This document shows, piece by piece, positions 54,037 through 64,000 of a stretch of DNA of 64,000 nucleotides. Below the pieces are notes generated by a model, which saw only the letters and a list, made by a program, of their open reading frames with translations, was not told the DNA's origin and ran no database searches. How positions within the stretch are numbered: position 1 is the first letter of the stretch; each line of letters begins with the position of its first letter. Both the position numbers and the translations under genes were made by a program. The stretch comes from Tricholoma matsutake (taxonomy: Eukaryota; Basidiomycota; Agaricomycetes; Agaricales; Tricholomataceae): assembly GCA_026075535.2 (NCBI GenBank), contig AP026539.1:12152001-12216000 (forward strand), in the 5' to 3' direction.

Positions 54037-56130
54037 AATTATTCATCTTCGAAGTCCGGAAGGTCTTCGGGAATATCTTCATCAATGTTCAAAGTGTTTC
54101 GAAGTTTTTCGAGATGTTCTGAGTCGATATCAAGGAAGTTCGGCAACAGGGGAATTGATTTTTGTGCAAAATAGGGAAGGAGTCAGAAGGCTGTGAATGG
54201 TCAATGAAATACTGATCCATTGAGTTCACAGAGGATGTAGGCTCCTCCATAGTTTCAATCGATGATGATGAAGGGACCTGAATATCGAGGTTGCATTTTG
54301 CGATTGAGAGATTTCTCAATTTGCATGTTGTGAAGTAGGACCAGATTGCCTTTTTCGAAGTCATAGTCGTGCATTGTTCATTGGTGAATGATTTCGAAAT
54401 GTTTCGCAGCTTCAAGTTGAGCAGTATAGACTTTCGAATAGAGACTTTTGAGGTCGGATGATCATTTCTGTAGTGCTATTGCTCTTTGAGCGATGAGATC
54501 GGTTGTTGATAAGATAGAATTGGGAGGGGGTTGCAGGTATGTTGCTTTGGAGATGTTGAGTGGGATTAGGGGATGTGATCCTGTAACTGCGAAGTAAGGA
54601 GAGCAACCCATATGTCTACAAACTGTACCTTGTTCTACCCAAAACACTGAGTGTGCTCCAGCTGACCATTTGCTCTGATCTCCATTGACTGCTTTGAATA
54701 ACATTGTCGAATATCAAAGTGAGCTCATTTAACGATCCCATTCGCACGAGAATTATAGCCACTAATTTGAATATGGTTAATGTGATATCGTTTCAAAAGG
54801 TATTCCAACACTGTGATGAATGCTGATCCTCTATCGCTCACGATTTCATATAGCGAACCCCAGATATTGTCAAAGATCCAGTCCCCGAGGGTTGTGGCAT
54901 TTTCTCATCAAAGGTTTTGCCACTCAGGATAAGTCATTAGTGAACATCGACCTTGTACAATATACTTGAATCCGCTCGAGGGAGGCATTTGCATGGTATC
55001 GATGTAGACTTTGCTGAATAAAGGTGCAGGTGTGGCAATGGTAGGTGGGATGAGGAGATTTCAAGTTTGTCATAGTTGGCACAGGTGGCAAGTGCGAATA
55101 TACCATGCAATGTCTGCTTTCATGTCAGGCCACCAGAATCATAGGGAAATAACAGCTTTTGTCACGAAGACCATTTTGTGTCCGATATTGTCGTGAGCTG
55201 CACAAATAACTTTGAGATGACACTCAGGAATTGTGATGATTTTGTGAGCTCCGTGAGAATCCTTCCTCCAAAGTTTGCTGCAATCAAAGAAGAATTCGGT
55301 ACAATATTGAACAAAGGTAGCATATTTGGAATCTGATAAATCTGGAGGTCGTACCAATTCCTCTAGCCATTTTTGAATCTGAATTATTCATTCATCTTTC
55401 TTTTTCGCATTGTTCGTTCATGGGACATCATCATAGGTCAGATCCTCTCCCTTACTGAGATCTGAGGAGAGGGAGAGGATCAAAACTTGATAGGAAGTGA
55501 AGGGTCAAGTCATAATGGGATTGATTTGGTGTATGTGTACCTTGTGTCGACTTTGACAATGAGGTTTCGGACCCCTATTAGGTACAATTGAAGGGCTCCG
55601 AGAGTGCGATATAGACCATCAAGTTTGAGTTTTGCTTTCAAAAACCAGGATTCACGGTTACTAAGCATGATCAAGCTGAATCGACTGTAATATCATTTTT
55701 GAGGGTTGTCAGGATCGCATTGCATGAGAAAGAAACCAATAGCGATGTTCAAAGTATCGACTGATAGGATAACCAGGGCGTCAAATGAGTAGTCGATAGC
55801 GCAAATGGCTGGGGAATTGATCAATGCTTGCTTCACGTCTTCCTGTGCTGCAATTTGTTTTGGTCGGAAATTGAAAGGGACATCTTTTTGTGTAAGGTGT
55901 ATTAGAGCTGTAGCACGTTGAGCAAAATTTCGAATAAAGATACGACAAACTCCAATAGTTCCTAGAAATGCCTTGACTTCAGTAAGGCTTCAACAAGGCC
56001 CCCATTTGCTAACTGCTGTGATGCAAGTGGGATTGGCCATATGACCTTCAATATTGCATTGATGACCTAGAACAATTATTTTGGGGACACAAAGGTAAAG
56101 TTTTGGACCAGAAAATGTTCCTCTGCAATA
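54037..56130 (-). pseudogene. G3 Ty3/gypsy pol (5' truncated)
   Basis: Read on the minus strand: KLYLCVPKIIVLGHQCNIEG and EVKAFLGTIGVCRIFIRNFA (end of RT, about 56100-55930), QCDPDNPQK and YSRFSLIMLSNRESWF (RNase H), PPDLSDSKYATFVQYCTEFF and KVICAAHDNIGHK (about 55350-55180), FWWPDMKADIAWYIRTCHLC (zinc finger), IDTMQMPPSSGFKYIVQG (core), IVSDRGSAFITVLEYLL, RYHINHIQISGYNSRANGIV and the C-terminal GCSPYFAVTGSHPLIPLNIS. Stops and frameshifts occur throughout. The N-terminal RT, protease and gag are missing; hD occupies that side. The integrase style (SGYNSRANG) differs from G1 and G2, so G3 belongs to another gypsy lineage. Confidence 0.82.
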
Positions 56131-57921
56131 CTTCATGTGTTGGACTATATGATTTAGATTCCTGAAATGTATCACATGACAACAAAACATGCACACTCTA
56201 CCATTTAAGCCAAGTAGTCATTTAAAGTTACATACATTATATCTATTTATTACTGAAATCTAATTTGTTATATATCATGAATAGATTATTAAATTGACCC
56301 CCTCACATCTGTGTGAGGGGTAATTAATATGGGTAATTAATACTAAGCCCTCCCCTCACAAGCTCAAGGGGAGGGGGCTGTAATTATCAATTATAAAAAT
56401 ACATTAAAAACACGAACCATGAGCAGTTGCTCATGGCGGCATTCATCTCTCCCTGGGTCGTCCCCTGGCCGTCTCGCTCTCCTGTCCCCATTCTTCTCCC
56501 CCCTGAACCACCCCATGAGCAGATGCTCGTAGGCATGGGGCAGGTGTCATCGTGGGTGTCCCCACCCTCATCATCATCTCCCTTCCCTCTTGTCCCTTCC
56601 CTCTTGTCTCCTTCCCCCTCACCTTCCACCCTGCGAGCAGGGGCTCGCAGCAGTGGTGGTGGTGGTGTCATTGTCGTCGTCGTCACTAGTAGTAGTTTGT
56701 ACCTATAAAAAGTTAGTTAGGATCAAAAAATGAAATGAGAAAAGAAAAAAAACTTACCTATAGGACCCCTAATCGTCGTCGTTCCACCTGTCGTCCACCC
56801 TACGAGCAGTGGCTTGTAGTGCTGGGGTGGGTGCTGTCATTGTTCCCTGCCATCGTCATCATTCCACCCACCATCCACCCCACGAGCAGTTGCTCATGAG
56901 GCTGGAGGTGGGTGGTGTGTCTTGTGTGGTGGGCATGAGTAGCCGTTGTTGTTGTTTCAAAGTTGCACCCATTCCCACCCTGCGAGCAGCTGCTCGTGGC
57001 AGTGGTTCTGAGTGCTCGTTGTCATTGTTGTCGTCAGCAGTACTAGATAATACCTAAAAAAGTTTGTTAGTAACAAAACACAAGAAAAAAAAACTTACCA
57101 ATGGCCCAAGAGACATCAAATGAATCTCTTGGGCCTTTTCTTTGTTTGCTTTGCCTTCCTTTCGTTGTTTCCCACTCGTCCCCTTGTCATTCCATCTCCC
57201 AGTCCCAGTTGTCTCCAGTTGTCTCATTGCATTGTCTTGCCATTTTGCAGTTGTACCCATTCCCACCCTGCAAGCAGTTGCTTGCAGCGGTGGTTCTGGG
57301 TCCTAGGGTGGTGGCTGTGTCAGCCGTTGTCATGGTTTTGAGGCTGCGGCATTGTTATAACATAGATAAAACCTATCATTAAGGAAAATTCAGTTAGTTA
57401 AACAGAACAACAAAAAACATGTAAAAAAACACTTACAAGTGAGCCCAAATGACAATACCATCATTTGGGCTCGTTCCCGTTGTTGGTTATTGGGGTAGGA
57501 GGTAAGGAGGAGGCGGCGCCATTGCCAGTGTTGTTGATGATGCAGCTGTGTTGATTTGTCATCACAGCTGGGGTGGTACATAGAGAGATATAACTACTTA
57601 CCTGTAATGATACTTTAGTCTAACTGTTATATTGCTGACTTAATTGTACTCTATCATGTGACTATGAGGATTCGATCCCTGCAGTAGCTACAGATTTTCT
57701 AGTCAATTATATAAGCAACTTGGACAGTCCTAGGACTGTACGAGTGCTGGTCCACTCAGACTCCACTTGGACGCTCGGACTCAGCTCGGACTGGACATTT
57801 AGTTTGGCAGGACTTTCAGCCAAAGAAGTCTGAGCAAAGTCCAAGCAAAGTCTGAGTGTCCAAGCAGAGTCCACTCGGATTGGGGTGGGGGGGGGGGGGG
57901 GGGGAGTGTAAAGATCTCCAT
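56130..57921 (-). mobile_element. hD: hAT-like module element, left end missing
   Basis: The right end GGAGTGTAAAGATCTC (57906-57921) matches the TTACACTCC type of hA. Going left: a poly-G run (57885-57904), GTCCACTCGG-type subterminal repeats (57740-57880), a tRNA-like module with GAGGATTCGATCCC (about 57660), then the array. The array has palindromes such as ACGAGCAGTTGCTCAT (56882) and TGCGAGCAGCTGCTCG (56983), and intron-like segments on the minus strand at about 56703-56757, 57053-57097 and 57360-57437, each preceded by a hairpin such as GGCCCAAGAGA...TCTCTTGGGCC. CCCCTC hairpins follow at 56300-56370, then a tRNA-like module at about 56150-56215. The left terminal repeat is absent. Confidence 0.6.
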
Positions 57922-58221
57922 TTTCTAGTTCTTTTAATTTTATTATCTACATGCCTGCTTGGAGGCTCCTGCCTGCAAGGGGCTTTTTTTTACTCTTGAA
58001 TATTACTAGTATGTATATAATTGTGTAGATAACATTGGTTTAGACACATGTGAGTCAGTTGACAACCAGTTGTGGTCGAGCCAAACTGAACTGCAGTGAA
58101 CCAACTACATGCAGTTTGGTCCAGTTTTATTTAACTTCGGAATGTAATTGAACCGGTTCTGGTTCTGGTTTCATCCTAAAATGGAAAAAAAAAATGGACC
58201 GAGCCAGACCTTCAAACACTA

Positions 58222-59110
58222 CTAGTACACGAGTTCCGGTTACCATGAAGGACAACACTGGTCATCCATTCACCATCATGATCGATTGTATGGTTTTGGA
58301 CACAGCTCAGGCAATTCCAGGAGAATTCACTGGTCTGGCTAGTGATCCTCTTCCCCATCCAGCTATTGAGGAGGTTGAGTACAAGGGTTGGCTTCCAACT
58401 GAGGAGGAGTTTTGTACCTCAGTCAATTGGACTGAGAATTCCACACCAGTAACTGCTGATGCTTTTACAGTCGCTCCACTCAATCAAGCCCAGTGTACTC
58501 CCATTTCCATCCATGGCCACCCATTTTATGTTGACACTGGTGCCACCACCCATATTTCTCCTGACCAATCAGATTTTATCACACTCTGTGTCATTAACCC
58601 CCATTCAGTTCAAGGCATCAGTGGTTCTTCAATCTCTGCAATGGGCATGGGGGACATCAAACTCCATGTTGCCTGAGGTGCATCAATTATTTTACATGAT
58701 GTGCTCTATGTCCCAAATGCAACAGTGTGCTTGATCTCAGTTAGCTCACTTATGAAGGACTTGAACACTGTAGCCCACTTTGATGAGTCATCATGCTGGA
58801 TCTCAAATAAGTCCACTGGTGCCCATATAGCCAAGGCATCCTGTTGCCCAACAAGAAACTCTATTCCCTCTCATTACACTCCGCCTCTGCTGAACATGCT
58901 TTTGCTGTCCACTCAGCAATGAACATTATCACCTGGCATCATTGCCTGGGGCACGCAAACTATCAAGTGTTGCAAGACATGGCACAGAAAGGGACAATTG
59001 CCAGTATGCCTGCACAGTCCCCCCTAAATGTGAATCTTGCATCCTTGGAAAACAGACTTGCTCACCTGTTCCTAAGAAGCATGCAGAGGGGAAGGACATA
59101 GGGCTACACT
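58222..59110 (+). pseudogene. Copia K protease and integrase N-terminal region
   Basis: The protease is recognised by FYVDTGATTHISPDQSDFI (Asp-Thr-Gly-Ala at about 58532) in a frame running 58230-58676. A TGA at 58674 replaces Arg of VARGAS-like text. It continues LHDVLYVPNATVCLISVSSL and then the pre-integrase segment NIITWHHCLGHANYQVLQDM (HHCC-type) at about 58920-58990. It cuts the polyprotein and starts the integrase. Confidence 0.82.
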
Positions 59111-60060
59111 GAAATCCAAGAAAGTTTGGGTAGATCTTTCAGGACCACATGATATAAAGTCATGCTCCGGAAATTTATACATCATGAACATTGTCAATGA
59201 TCATACCTCATGCACATGGTCCATACCACTTAAGCATAAGAACAATGCATTTCCTGAACTCAAGGCCTGGGAGCTGGCATGAGAAAAGCAGACTGGACTG
59301 AAGGTGGGGACATACATAACAGATAATGGTGAACTCAAGTTGCATGAGGTTGAGGCTTGGTTAAAAATGAGAGGAACCAATCATAGATTCACAGCCCCCC
59401 ATACTTCAGCTCACATTGGTCATATTGAACAAATGCACAGGACACTAATGGGGAAGGCACGTACCATGCACATTTATGCAAACTTACCACCTTACCTTTG
59501 GGATGAACTTTACCTAATGGCTTCTCTCCTGCATGCCAAGACAACAACACATTCACTCAAAGGCTCTACCCCTTGGGAGAATGGCATGAACAATAACCTA
59601 ATTACTTCTACATGAAGGTGATTGGCTGTAAAGCATATGTGTTCATCCAGTACAAGATTAACCCAAAAATCTATGAATGTTCAATTGAATGTGTACTAAT
59701 TGGCTATGAACCCAACTCAAAAGAGTACTGTTGCTATGATTGAAAGACCCAGAAGGTATATAGCTCATACCATGTCAGGTTTGTCGAAAGCCATTACAGT
59801 CATGTACTATCATCTTCACTGCATGATGCACCCATTCAAGTGGAATAATTTCCCCCATTGACTTTTGTCCCTGTTGACACCTATGATGATGACACCACCA
59901 TGCTTGACTCAGGATCCACTGATAACCTACCTATAGATGAGCCCACCACAATTGACACTCCCAAACCAGCACCCATAGAGCTGCGCAGATCCTCCAGAGT
60001 GTGTATTCCTACTGACAAAAGTTCAAATGGGGGCCCAACACTACCATACTAGATCAAGCT
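59111..60060 (+). pseudogene. Copia K integrase core and linker
   Basis: VWVDLSGPH (59128), YIMNIVNDHTSCTWSIPLKH, ELA*EKQTGLKVGTYITDNG (TGA at 59280), then TAPHTSAHIGHIEQMHRTLM and YLWDELYLMASLLHAKTTTH are the D,D(35)E core in copia form; the Glu position lies at HIEQMHR. A frameshift after 59615 leads to ECVLIGYEPNSKEYCCYD-like text. A linker ending in LRRSSRVCIP follows, the usual spacer before copia RT. Confidence 0.8.
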
Positions 60061-61494
60061 ATCTGTGATTCACAAGAATCTGCAGAGCATATAAAGGAGC
60101 AGTGCACTGAGCAGAAAAGGGTCTTGGAAGGGCTCCATGATGTCATTGCATCTACGCCCATTGATCATGATCAAGCTGAGCCACAATTGATTGAGGACCC
60201 TGCACTTAGCGATCAGGCACATCAATTATACACCTTAATTTCGGAGATGTCTGATATTGATCCCGAATCACTCCAATTTTAAGATGATCCACATACCTGG
60301 GAAGAAGCCCAGAATTCCATAGACTCTAAGTGTGGGGAGCAAGGCTACTGTGAGGAACTCAAGTCCTTAAAAGACATGCAGGTATACAAGTTAGTTCCAT
60401 GGGCTGATGTACCACAGGGGCACCACATATGTAAGGGTTGCCTGGTCTTTCACATCAAATGAAATGAAGATGGTACTCCAGTGCATTGGAAGGTACACCT
60501 TGTTTTCAAAGGGTTCAACCAGATTTATGGCAACGATTACACAAAAACTACCTCACCTACTGCACCCATAGAACCTTGGCAGGTTATTTTACACATCACT
60601 GCCTCACTTGGTTCGGATGTGCAACAAATAGACATAAAGACCACTTTTCTCTATGGACTCCTACCAGCTGATGAAGTCCAATACATGGAGCAACCAGCCA
60701 GATTTGCAGAGGTTGGAAAAGAAGATTGGGTATGGGAATTACAGCGAGGACTTTACAGTATGAAACAGAGTGGACATATCTGGAATCAAACACTGAATGC
60801 ACAGATGATTTCCTGGGGTTTTACAAGACTTTCATGCGAGTTATGCATTTACTACTGACAGGCTGACATGGGTACCATGGTAGCAGCGGTCCATGTTGAT
60901 GATTACTTGTCCATTGCTAGCCATAATGAAGAGAATGAGAGATTCAAAGACCAAATGCGAAAAGTCTGGATGATTTCAGATCTAGGAACAGCACGGTTTG
61001 TCATTGGCATTGCGATTACTTGGGATAGGATACATCGGACTGTTGCTCTATTGCAAACAGCATTGATTGACAAGATTGTATCTCAGTTTAGTCAGTCCAA
61101 TGCATATCCCCTATCTGGGCCAATGGATCCAGGACAGAAACTTTGCCGCATTGACCATACCACACTCCCTGCCAATGATCAAGCTAAACTCTCGGCCTTA
61201 CCTTACCGATCCTTGGTTGGATGCCTATCGTACCTGGCCATCTCAGCACATCCAGATATCTCATTTGCTGTCCAACAACTATCACAATTCTTAGACTCTT
61301 ATTCCTTCAAACATTGGCATGCTGCTTTATGTCTTGTTCGCTACCTCAAGGGAACACAGGATCTTAAACTTTACCTGGGTGGTGGCAACCCTATCTCATT
61401 ATTGGCTTATACTGATTCTGACTGGGCTAGTTGCCTCGACACTAGGTGCAGTGTTGGTGGTTACATGTGTTCACTCAGGTCTGCCAGAACTTTC
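60061..61494 (+). pseudogene. Copia K reverse transcriptase and first half of RNase H
   Basis: RT motifs: VHWKVHLVFKGFNQIYGNDY (60481), VQQIDIKTTFLYGLLPADEV, WVWELQRGLYSMKQSGHIWN, and AAVHVDDYLSIASH (YVDD-type box, about 60890). TGA codons replace Arg at 60460 and 60856. Then FVIGIAITWDRIHRTVALLQ, GPMDPGQK, ALPYRSLVGCLSYLAISAHP, DISFAVQQLSQF and the RNase H start YTDSDWASCLDTRCSVGGYM. The frame stops at 61495, where hE is inserted. The second half of RNase H is at 63746. Confidence 0.85.
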
Positions 61495-63745
61495 TAAAAT
61501 AGGTTTTGACCAGTTGTTACCAGTTGTGGGCAGTCCGATAAGAAATGAAATCACAATCACAAATAATCAATGAGTTCTTGTTGCAATGATGGCTGGCATC
61601 CAGTTAAAATTGGCTTGATCGCAGAATGAGAAGAATATTTGTGTTGTATTGTTATTTGTTTATTGATATTCTGAATTGCCTATTAGTGAAACTAGAGAAT
61701 GCCACTATCAGGAATCAAACACACAACCTTGTATTATCAAATTTGTACTTACTTACACTACGCTACATTAAAACCACTACACCATATTCACTTATAAATA
61801 TGTAAAGCATGAGGTCAATACATTAGGCAATAAGGTGTCTACCTCCAAATACAATACAAAGCTGTCCAAAATTTGACAGTAGGAAAGTTATTTTAGAATC
61901 TTGGTTGCAAGTACTCTCTAATAAGTTTATATGATCAACTTTCCCTTGTTCTTGATTCTATGTGAATGAATCTAGTATGCAGTTGCTCTGGTTGTGGTCA
62001 CACCCACTCGGTTACAACTCAGGTTGCAACCAGGCACAGTGATTATGATAATTTGATTGGTTTTAATCAGTGTTACAATCAAATCTAATCACGGACCGGT
62101 TACAACTGGATCTGGAAAGTTCCAACATCTGGAGCCATTTCATGGACTGCTTGCAAACTAGTGTTTTAAGGTCCGGTTCAGTCTGGTTTTTAGACAATGA
62201 TGGGCCACATCCACAACCGCAACCGGTTGAGACTCCACCCTCATATCTATGTAACCAGACCAAACCACCTAGGACCGGTTCATCTTGGTCTGGTTGCGGT
62301 TCATCAACCGGTCCTAGCATCGGTCTGAACTGGTCTTACAATACAAAAACTACTCTACTCACTAATTTTTACATTGTATTAAATAAAACTAATTATATGA
62401 CACCCTGCGAGCAGGTGCTCGCAGCAGTGACAGCTTGCTAATAGAACTAAAATAAAATAAAATGAGAAAAACAAAAAATGAAATGGCCCCATCATCTCGT
62501 GTTTGAAGCAAGATCGGCATCCCCACTGTTTGTCATCATCCCTGCGTTATCGTCCCTGCCATTTGTTTGTCTTGCGCACTGTTCATTGTCCTGATGTTTA
62601 TTGGCATTGGCATTGTTGTTTGCTGGCATTGGTGTTGGCATTCAGTGGTGTTGGTGTTGGTGCTTGCTAGTGTTGGCATTGGAGTTCATTGGTGTTGTTT
62701 GTCATCCTGGCTTCCATTGTTGTCAGCACCACCATCTCCCCCTATGAGCAGTGGCTTGCAGGCAGGCTGGTGGTGCTGTGATGTGGTGGCATGGTAGTGC
62801 TGTGACGTGGCAGCGCAGTGCCATGTTGATGCCACATTGTTGTGTCATTGTTGTCCAGAAATGGGACCCATTCCCACCCTGTGAGCAGAGGCTCACAGCG
62901 GTGGCATAGGGCACAGGTACAAGTCATGATTTAAAAGGCAAGAACCTAACAAGAAGAAAGATCAGTTAGTTGGTTGGTAAACATAAGAAATCAATCATAA
63001 AAAACATTTGCCATGTCATCATTGATGTTGATGTCGGTGTTAGTGTTGGCGTTGGCTGTTGGTGGTGTTGGTGTTGACTGGCATTGGCATCAGTCTAGCA
63101 TCGCGTCGGTGTGGGTGCAGGGCTCAGAAACTAAAAATGAAGAGGTAATTTTAGTAGAAAACAAGACATTAACAATACAAAAGCATACCTGGGACCCAAA
63201 CAATGACTGGTTTGTCATTTGGGTCCCCTTTGCAGTCATTCTGTTGAGGTGCAGTGTTTTGAGGTAGGTGGTGTGAGGGTTGTGGGTGGTGAGAGCAGAT
63301 GGAGAGGGCTGAAGCGGTGATTTGTGATCATGGGAATTGTTTGGCAAGTGGTGCCACTTTCTTTTTTTGGGGCGCAAACATAACCCAATCATCTGTGTAC
63401 AGCCATAGGGTATATAAACACTCATTTCATGAATGCATTTTCCCCTGGGCTCGTCCCATTGCCCATTCCTGTACAGATAGTGTTTAGTATAAATAGTATA
63501 TATTAGTTGTATTTTTCTTGTAAGTAGCTACATTTGTGTGAGTATATACTACTGTTTGAAGACTGGTTGCAACTGATTGCAACCAGTTTTGTAATGGTTT
63601 TTAAATATTTTCAAAACAAGGCAACTGGCAACTGGACTGAGCTCGAAAGTAAGCAACCACAACTGAAAAATGAACCAGACCGTGTGTCAGTTCAGTTTGG
63701 TCTTCAGTCTTTTTCTGGTCCATAGGACCAGACCTTTAAACACTA
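61495..63745 (+). mobile_element. hE: hAT-like module element splitting copia RNase H
   Basis: The right end, complement TAGTGTTTAAAGGTCTGG, matches the ends of hC. The left end is decayed (TAGGTTTTGACCAG near 61500) and no TSD is clear. Interior: a tRNA-like minus module (GGAATCAAACAC at 61711, CCACTACACCA at 61774); GGTTACAAC/ACCGGTT subterminal repeats (61980-62340); a TGCGAGCAGGTGCTCGCA palindrome at 62405-62422; GGCATTGG hexamer runs (62595-62690 and 63020-63095); a GTGAGCAGAGGCTCAC palindrome near 62880; and a hairpin GGGACCCAAAC...TTTGGGTCCC (63190-63226). No transposase. Confidence 0.6.
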
Positions 63746-64000
63746 TGGCAAACAAAAATGGTCACAGCATCATCGTGCAAAGCTGAGTACATTGCTGCTT
63801 TTGAGGTGGCACAAGAAGACAATACCACTTCCATCAGCATGTCAGAGGACCCTCTCCTTCACTCCAGAGTTAAACATGTCAACATTCAATTCCATTTCCT
63901 TTGTGAACATGTCCAAGTGAAGGAACTCACTGTATCCTATGTCGATACCAGAGATAATATTGCCAACATTTTCACCAAGGCTCTCAATGTCAAACAATTT
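63746..64000 (+). pseudogene. Copia K RNase H, second half
   Basis: The reading VTASSCKAEYIAAFEVAQED continues the RNase H domain broken at 61494, followed by SISMSEDPLLHSRVKHVNIQ, FHFLCEHVQVKELTVSYVDT and RDNIANIFTKALNVKQF, the standard copia C-terminus. It runs off the window end, so the 3' LTR lies beyond. Confidence 0.85.

Larger units (their letters stand above)
50963..58221 (+). mobile_element. hC: 7.26-kb hAT-like composite element inside copia K
   Basis: Ends are TAGTGTTTGAAAGTCCAG on the left and TAGTGTTTGAAGGTCTGG (complement) on the right. Flanks are ATAGTACA (50955-50962) and CTAGTACA (58222-58229), an 8-bp duplication with one mismatch. TAGTG fits the hAT YARNG start. Removing the element and one TSD restores the copia frame. 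Subterminal parts have ACCAGACC and GGTTGCAGTTG-like repeats. The cargo is nested: gypsy G3 with its antisense gene (about 51284-56130) and module element hD (about 56130-57921). No hAT transposase is seen. Confidence 0.75.

Noticed and set aside
56630..57300. GAGCAG..CTGCTC palindromes as transcription terminators
   Set aside because: No T-tract follows, they occur mid-array in both orientations, and intrinsic termination of this type is not expected for Pol II genes.
30300..57921. A single 27.6-kb element between the TTACACTCC end at 30300 and the matching end at 57921
   Set aside because: Several complete elements with their own TSDs lie between, the flanks share no duplication, and the same ends occur in short elements such as hA.
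1..61494. Alternative genetic code with TGA read as Arg or Trp
   Set aside because: TGA sits at CGA-type Arg sites only in transposon genes, alongside frameshifts, deletions and catalytic-site loss. Mutation explains it better.

Overview
The window reads as a transposon graveyard from a filamentous fungus, most likely an Agaricomycete (mushroom-forming basidiomycete; Boletales is my best guess, from family resemblance only). The grounds are: short introns of about 50-65 nt with GT...CTAAC/CTRAY...AG, chromodomain Ty3/gypsy elements, a CxC2-type KDZ transposase with its usual companion genes, fungal Ty1/copia and DIRS-like elements, and coiled-coil double zinc-cluster proteins. No intact single-copy host gene is visible. 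Nearly every coding region is broken. Most of the in-frame stops are TGA codons where the family has arginine, which points to CGA-to-TGA change at CpG sites.

Layout. 1-4855: 3' part of a chromodomain Ty3/gypsy element (G1), with a zinc-cluster gene on the opposite strand between pol and the 3' LTR. 4856-22017: most of a multi-gene KDZ transposon. It holds a zinc-cluster/coiled-coil gene (A, +), a minus-strand gene (B), the KDZ transposase (C, +, divergent from B) and an unknown gene (D, +). Its GCCGAT-rich right terminus is at about 21390-22017. Gene D is split by a complete 5.8-kb Ty3/gypsy element (G2, 14291-20084) with 5-bp target-site duplications (TSDs). 22400-23990: a zinc-finger fragment and a small secreted Cys-rich protein candidate. 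24004-27558: a 3.55-kb foldback element that shares its ends with the KDZ transposon.

28600-38900: a solo-like copia LTR, copia RNase H debris, hAT-like ends, an N-terminal DDE transposase fragment, a SINE with a 17-bp TSD, a DIRS-like RT/RNase H plus tyrosine recombinase containing an inversion, and a 1-kb palindrome. 38907-40878: a hAT-like non-autonomous element (hA) with arrays of intron-like modules and tRNA-like modules. 41360-42644: a Pack-MULE-like element with a 9-bp TSD carrying a RecQ-like helicase fragment. 43842-47700: a second copy of gene A, a captured nucleotide-sugar transporter fragment and a decayed unknown family. 48004-49932: another hAT-like element (hB) with an 8-bp TSD.

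50700-64000: one Ty1/copia element interrupted twice. The first insert is a 7.26-kb hAT-like element (hC, 50963-58221) that contains a third gypsy (G3, minus strand) with its own antisense zinc-cluster gene, and another module-array element (hD). The second insert is hE (about 61495-63745), which splits the RNase H domain.

Three things stand out. (1) Zinc-cluster/coiled-coil genes occur four times, twice antisense between a gypsy pol and its 3' LTR. (2) A non-autonomous hAT-like family shares internal arrays of hairpins joined to spliceosomal-intron-like sequences and tRNA-like Pol III modules, although the termini differ. (3) A multi-gene KDZ transposon has a foldback derivative. All calls come from reading motifs by eye; no database search was run.
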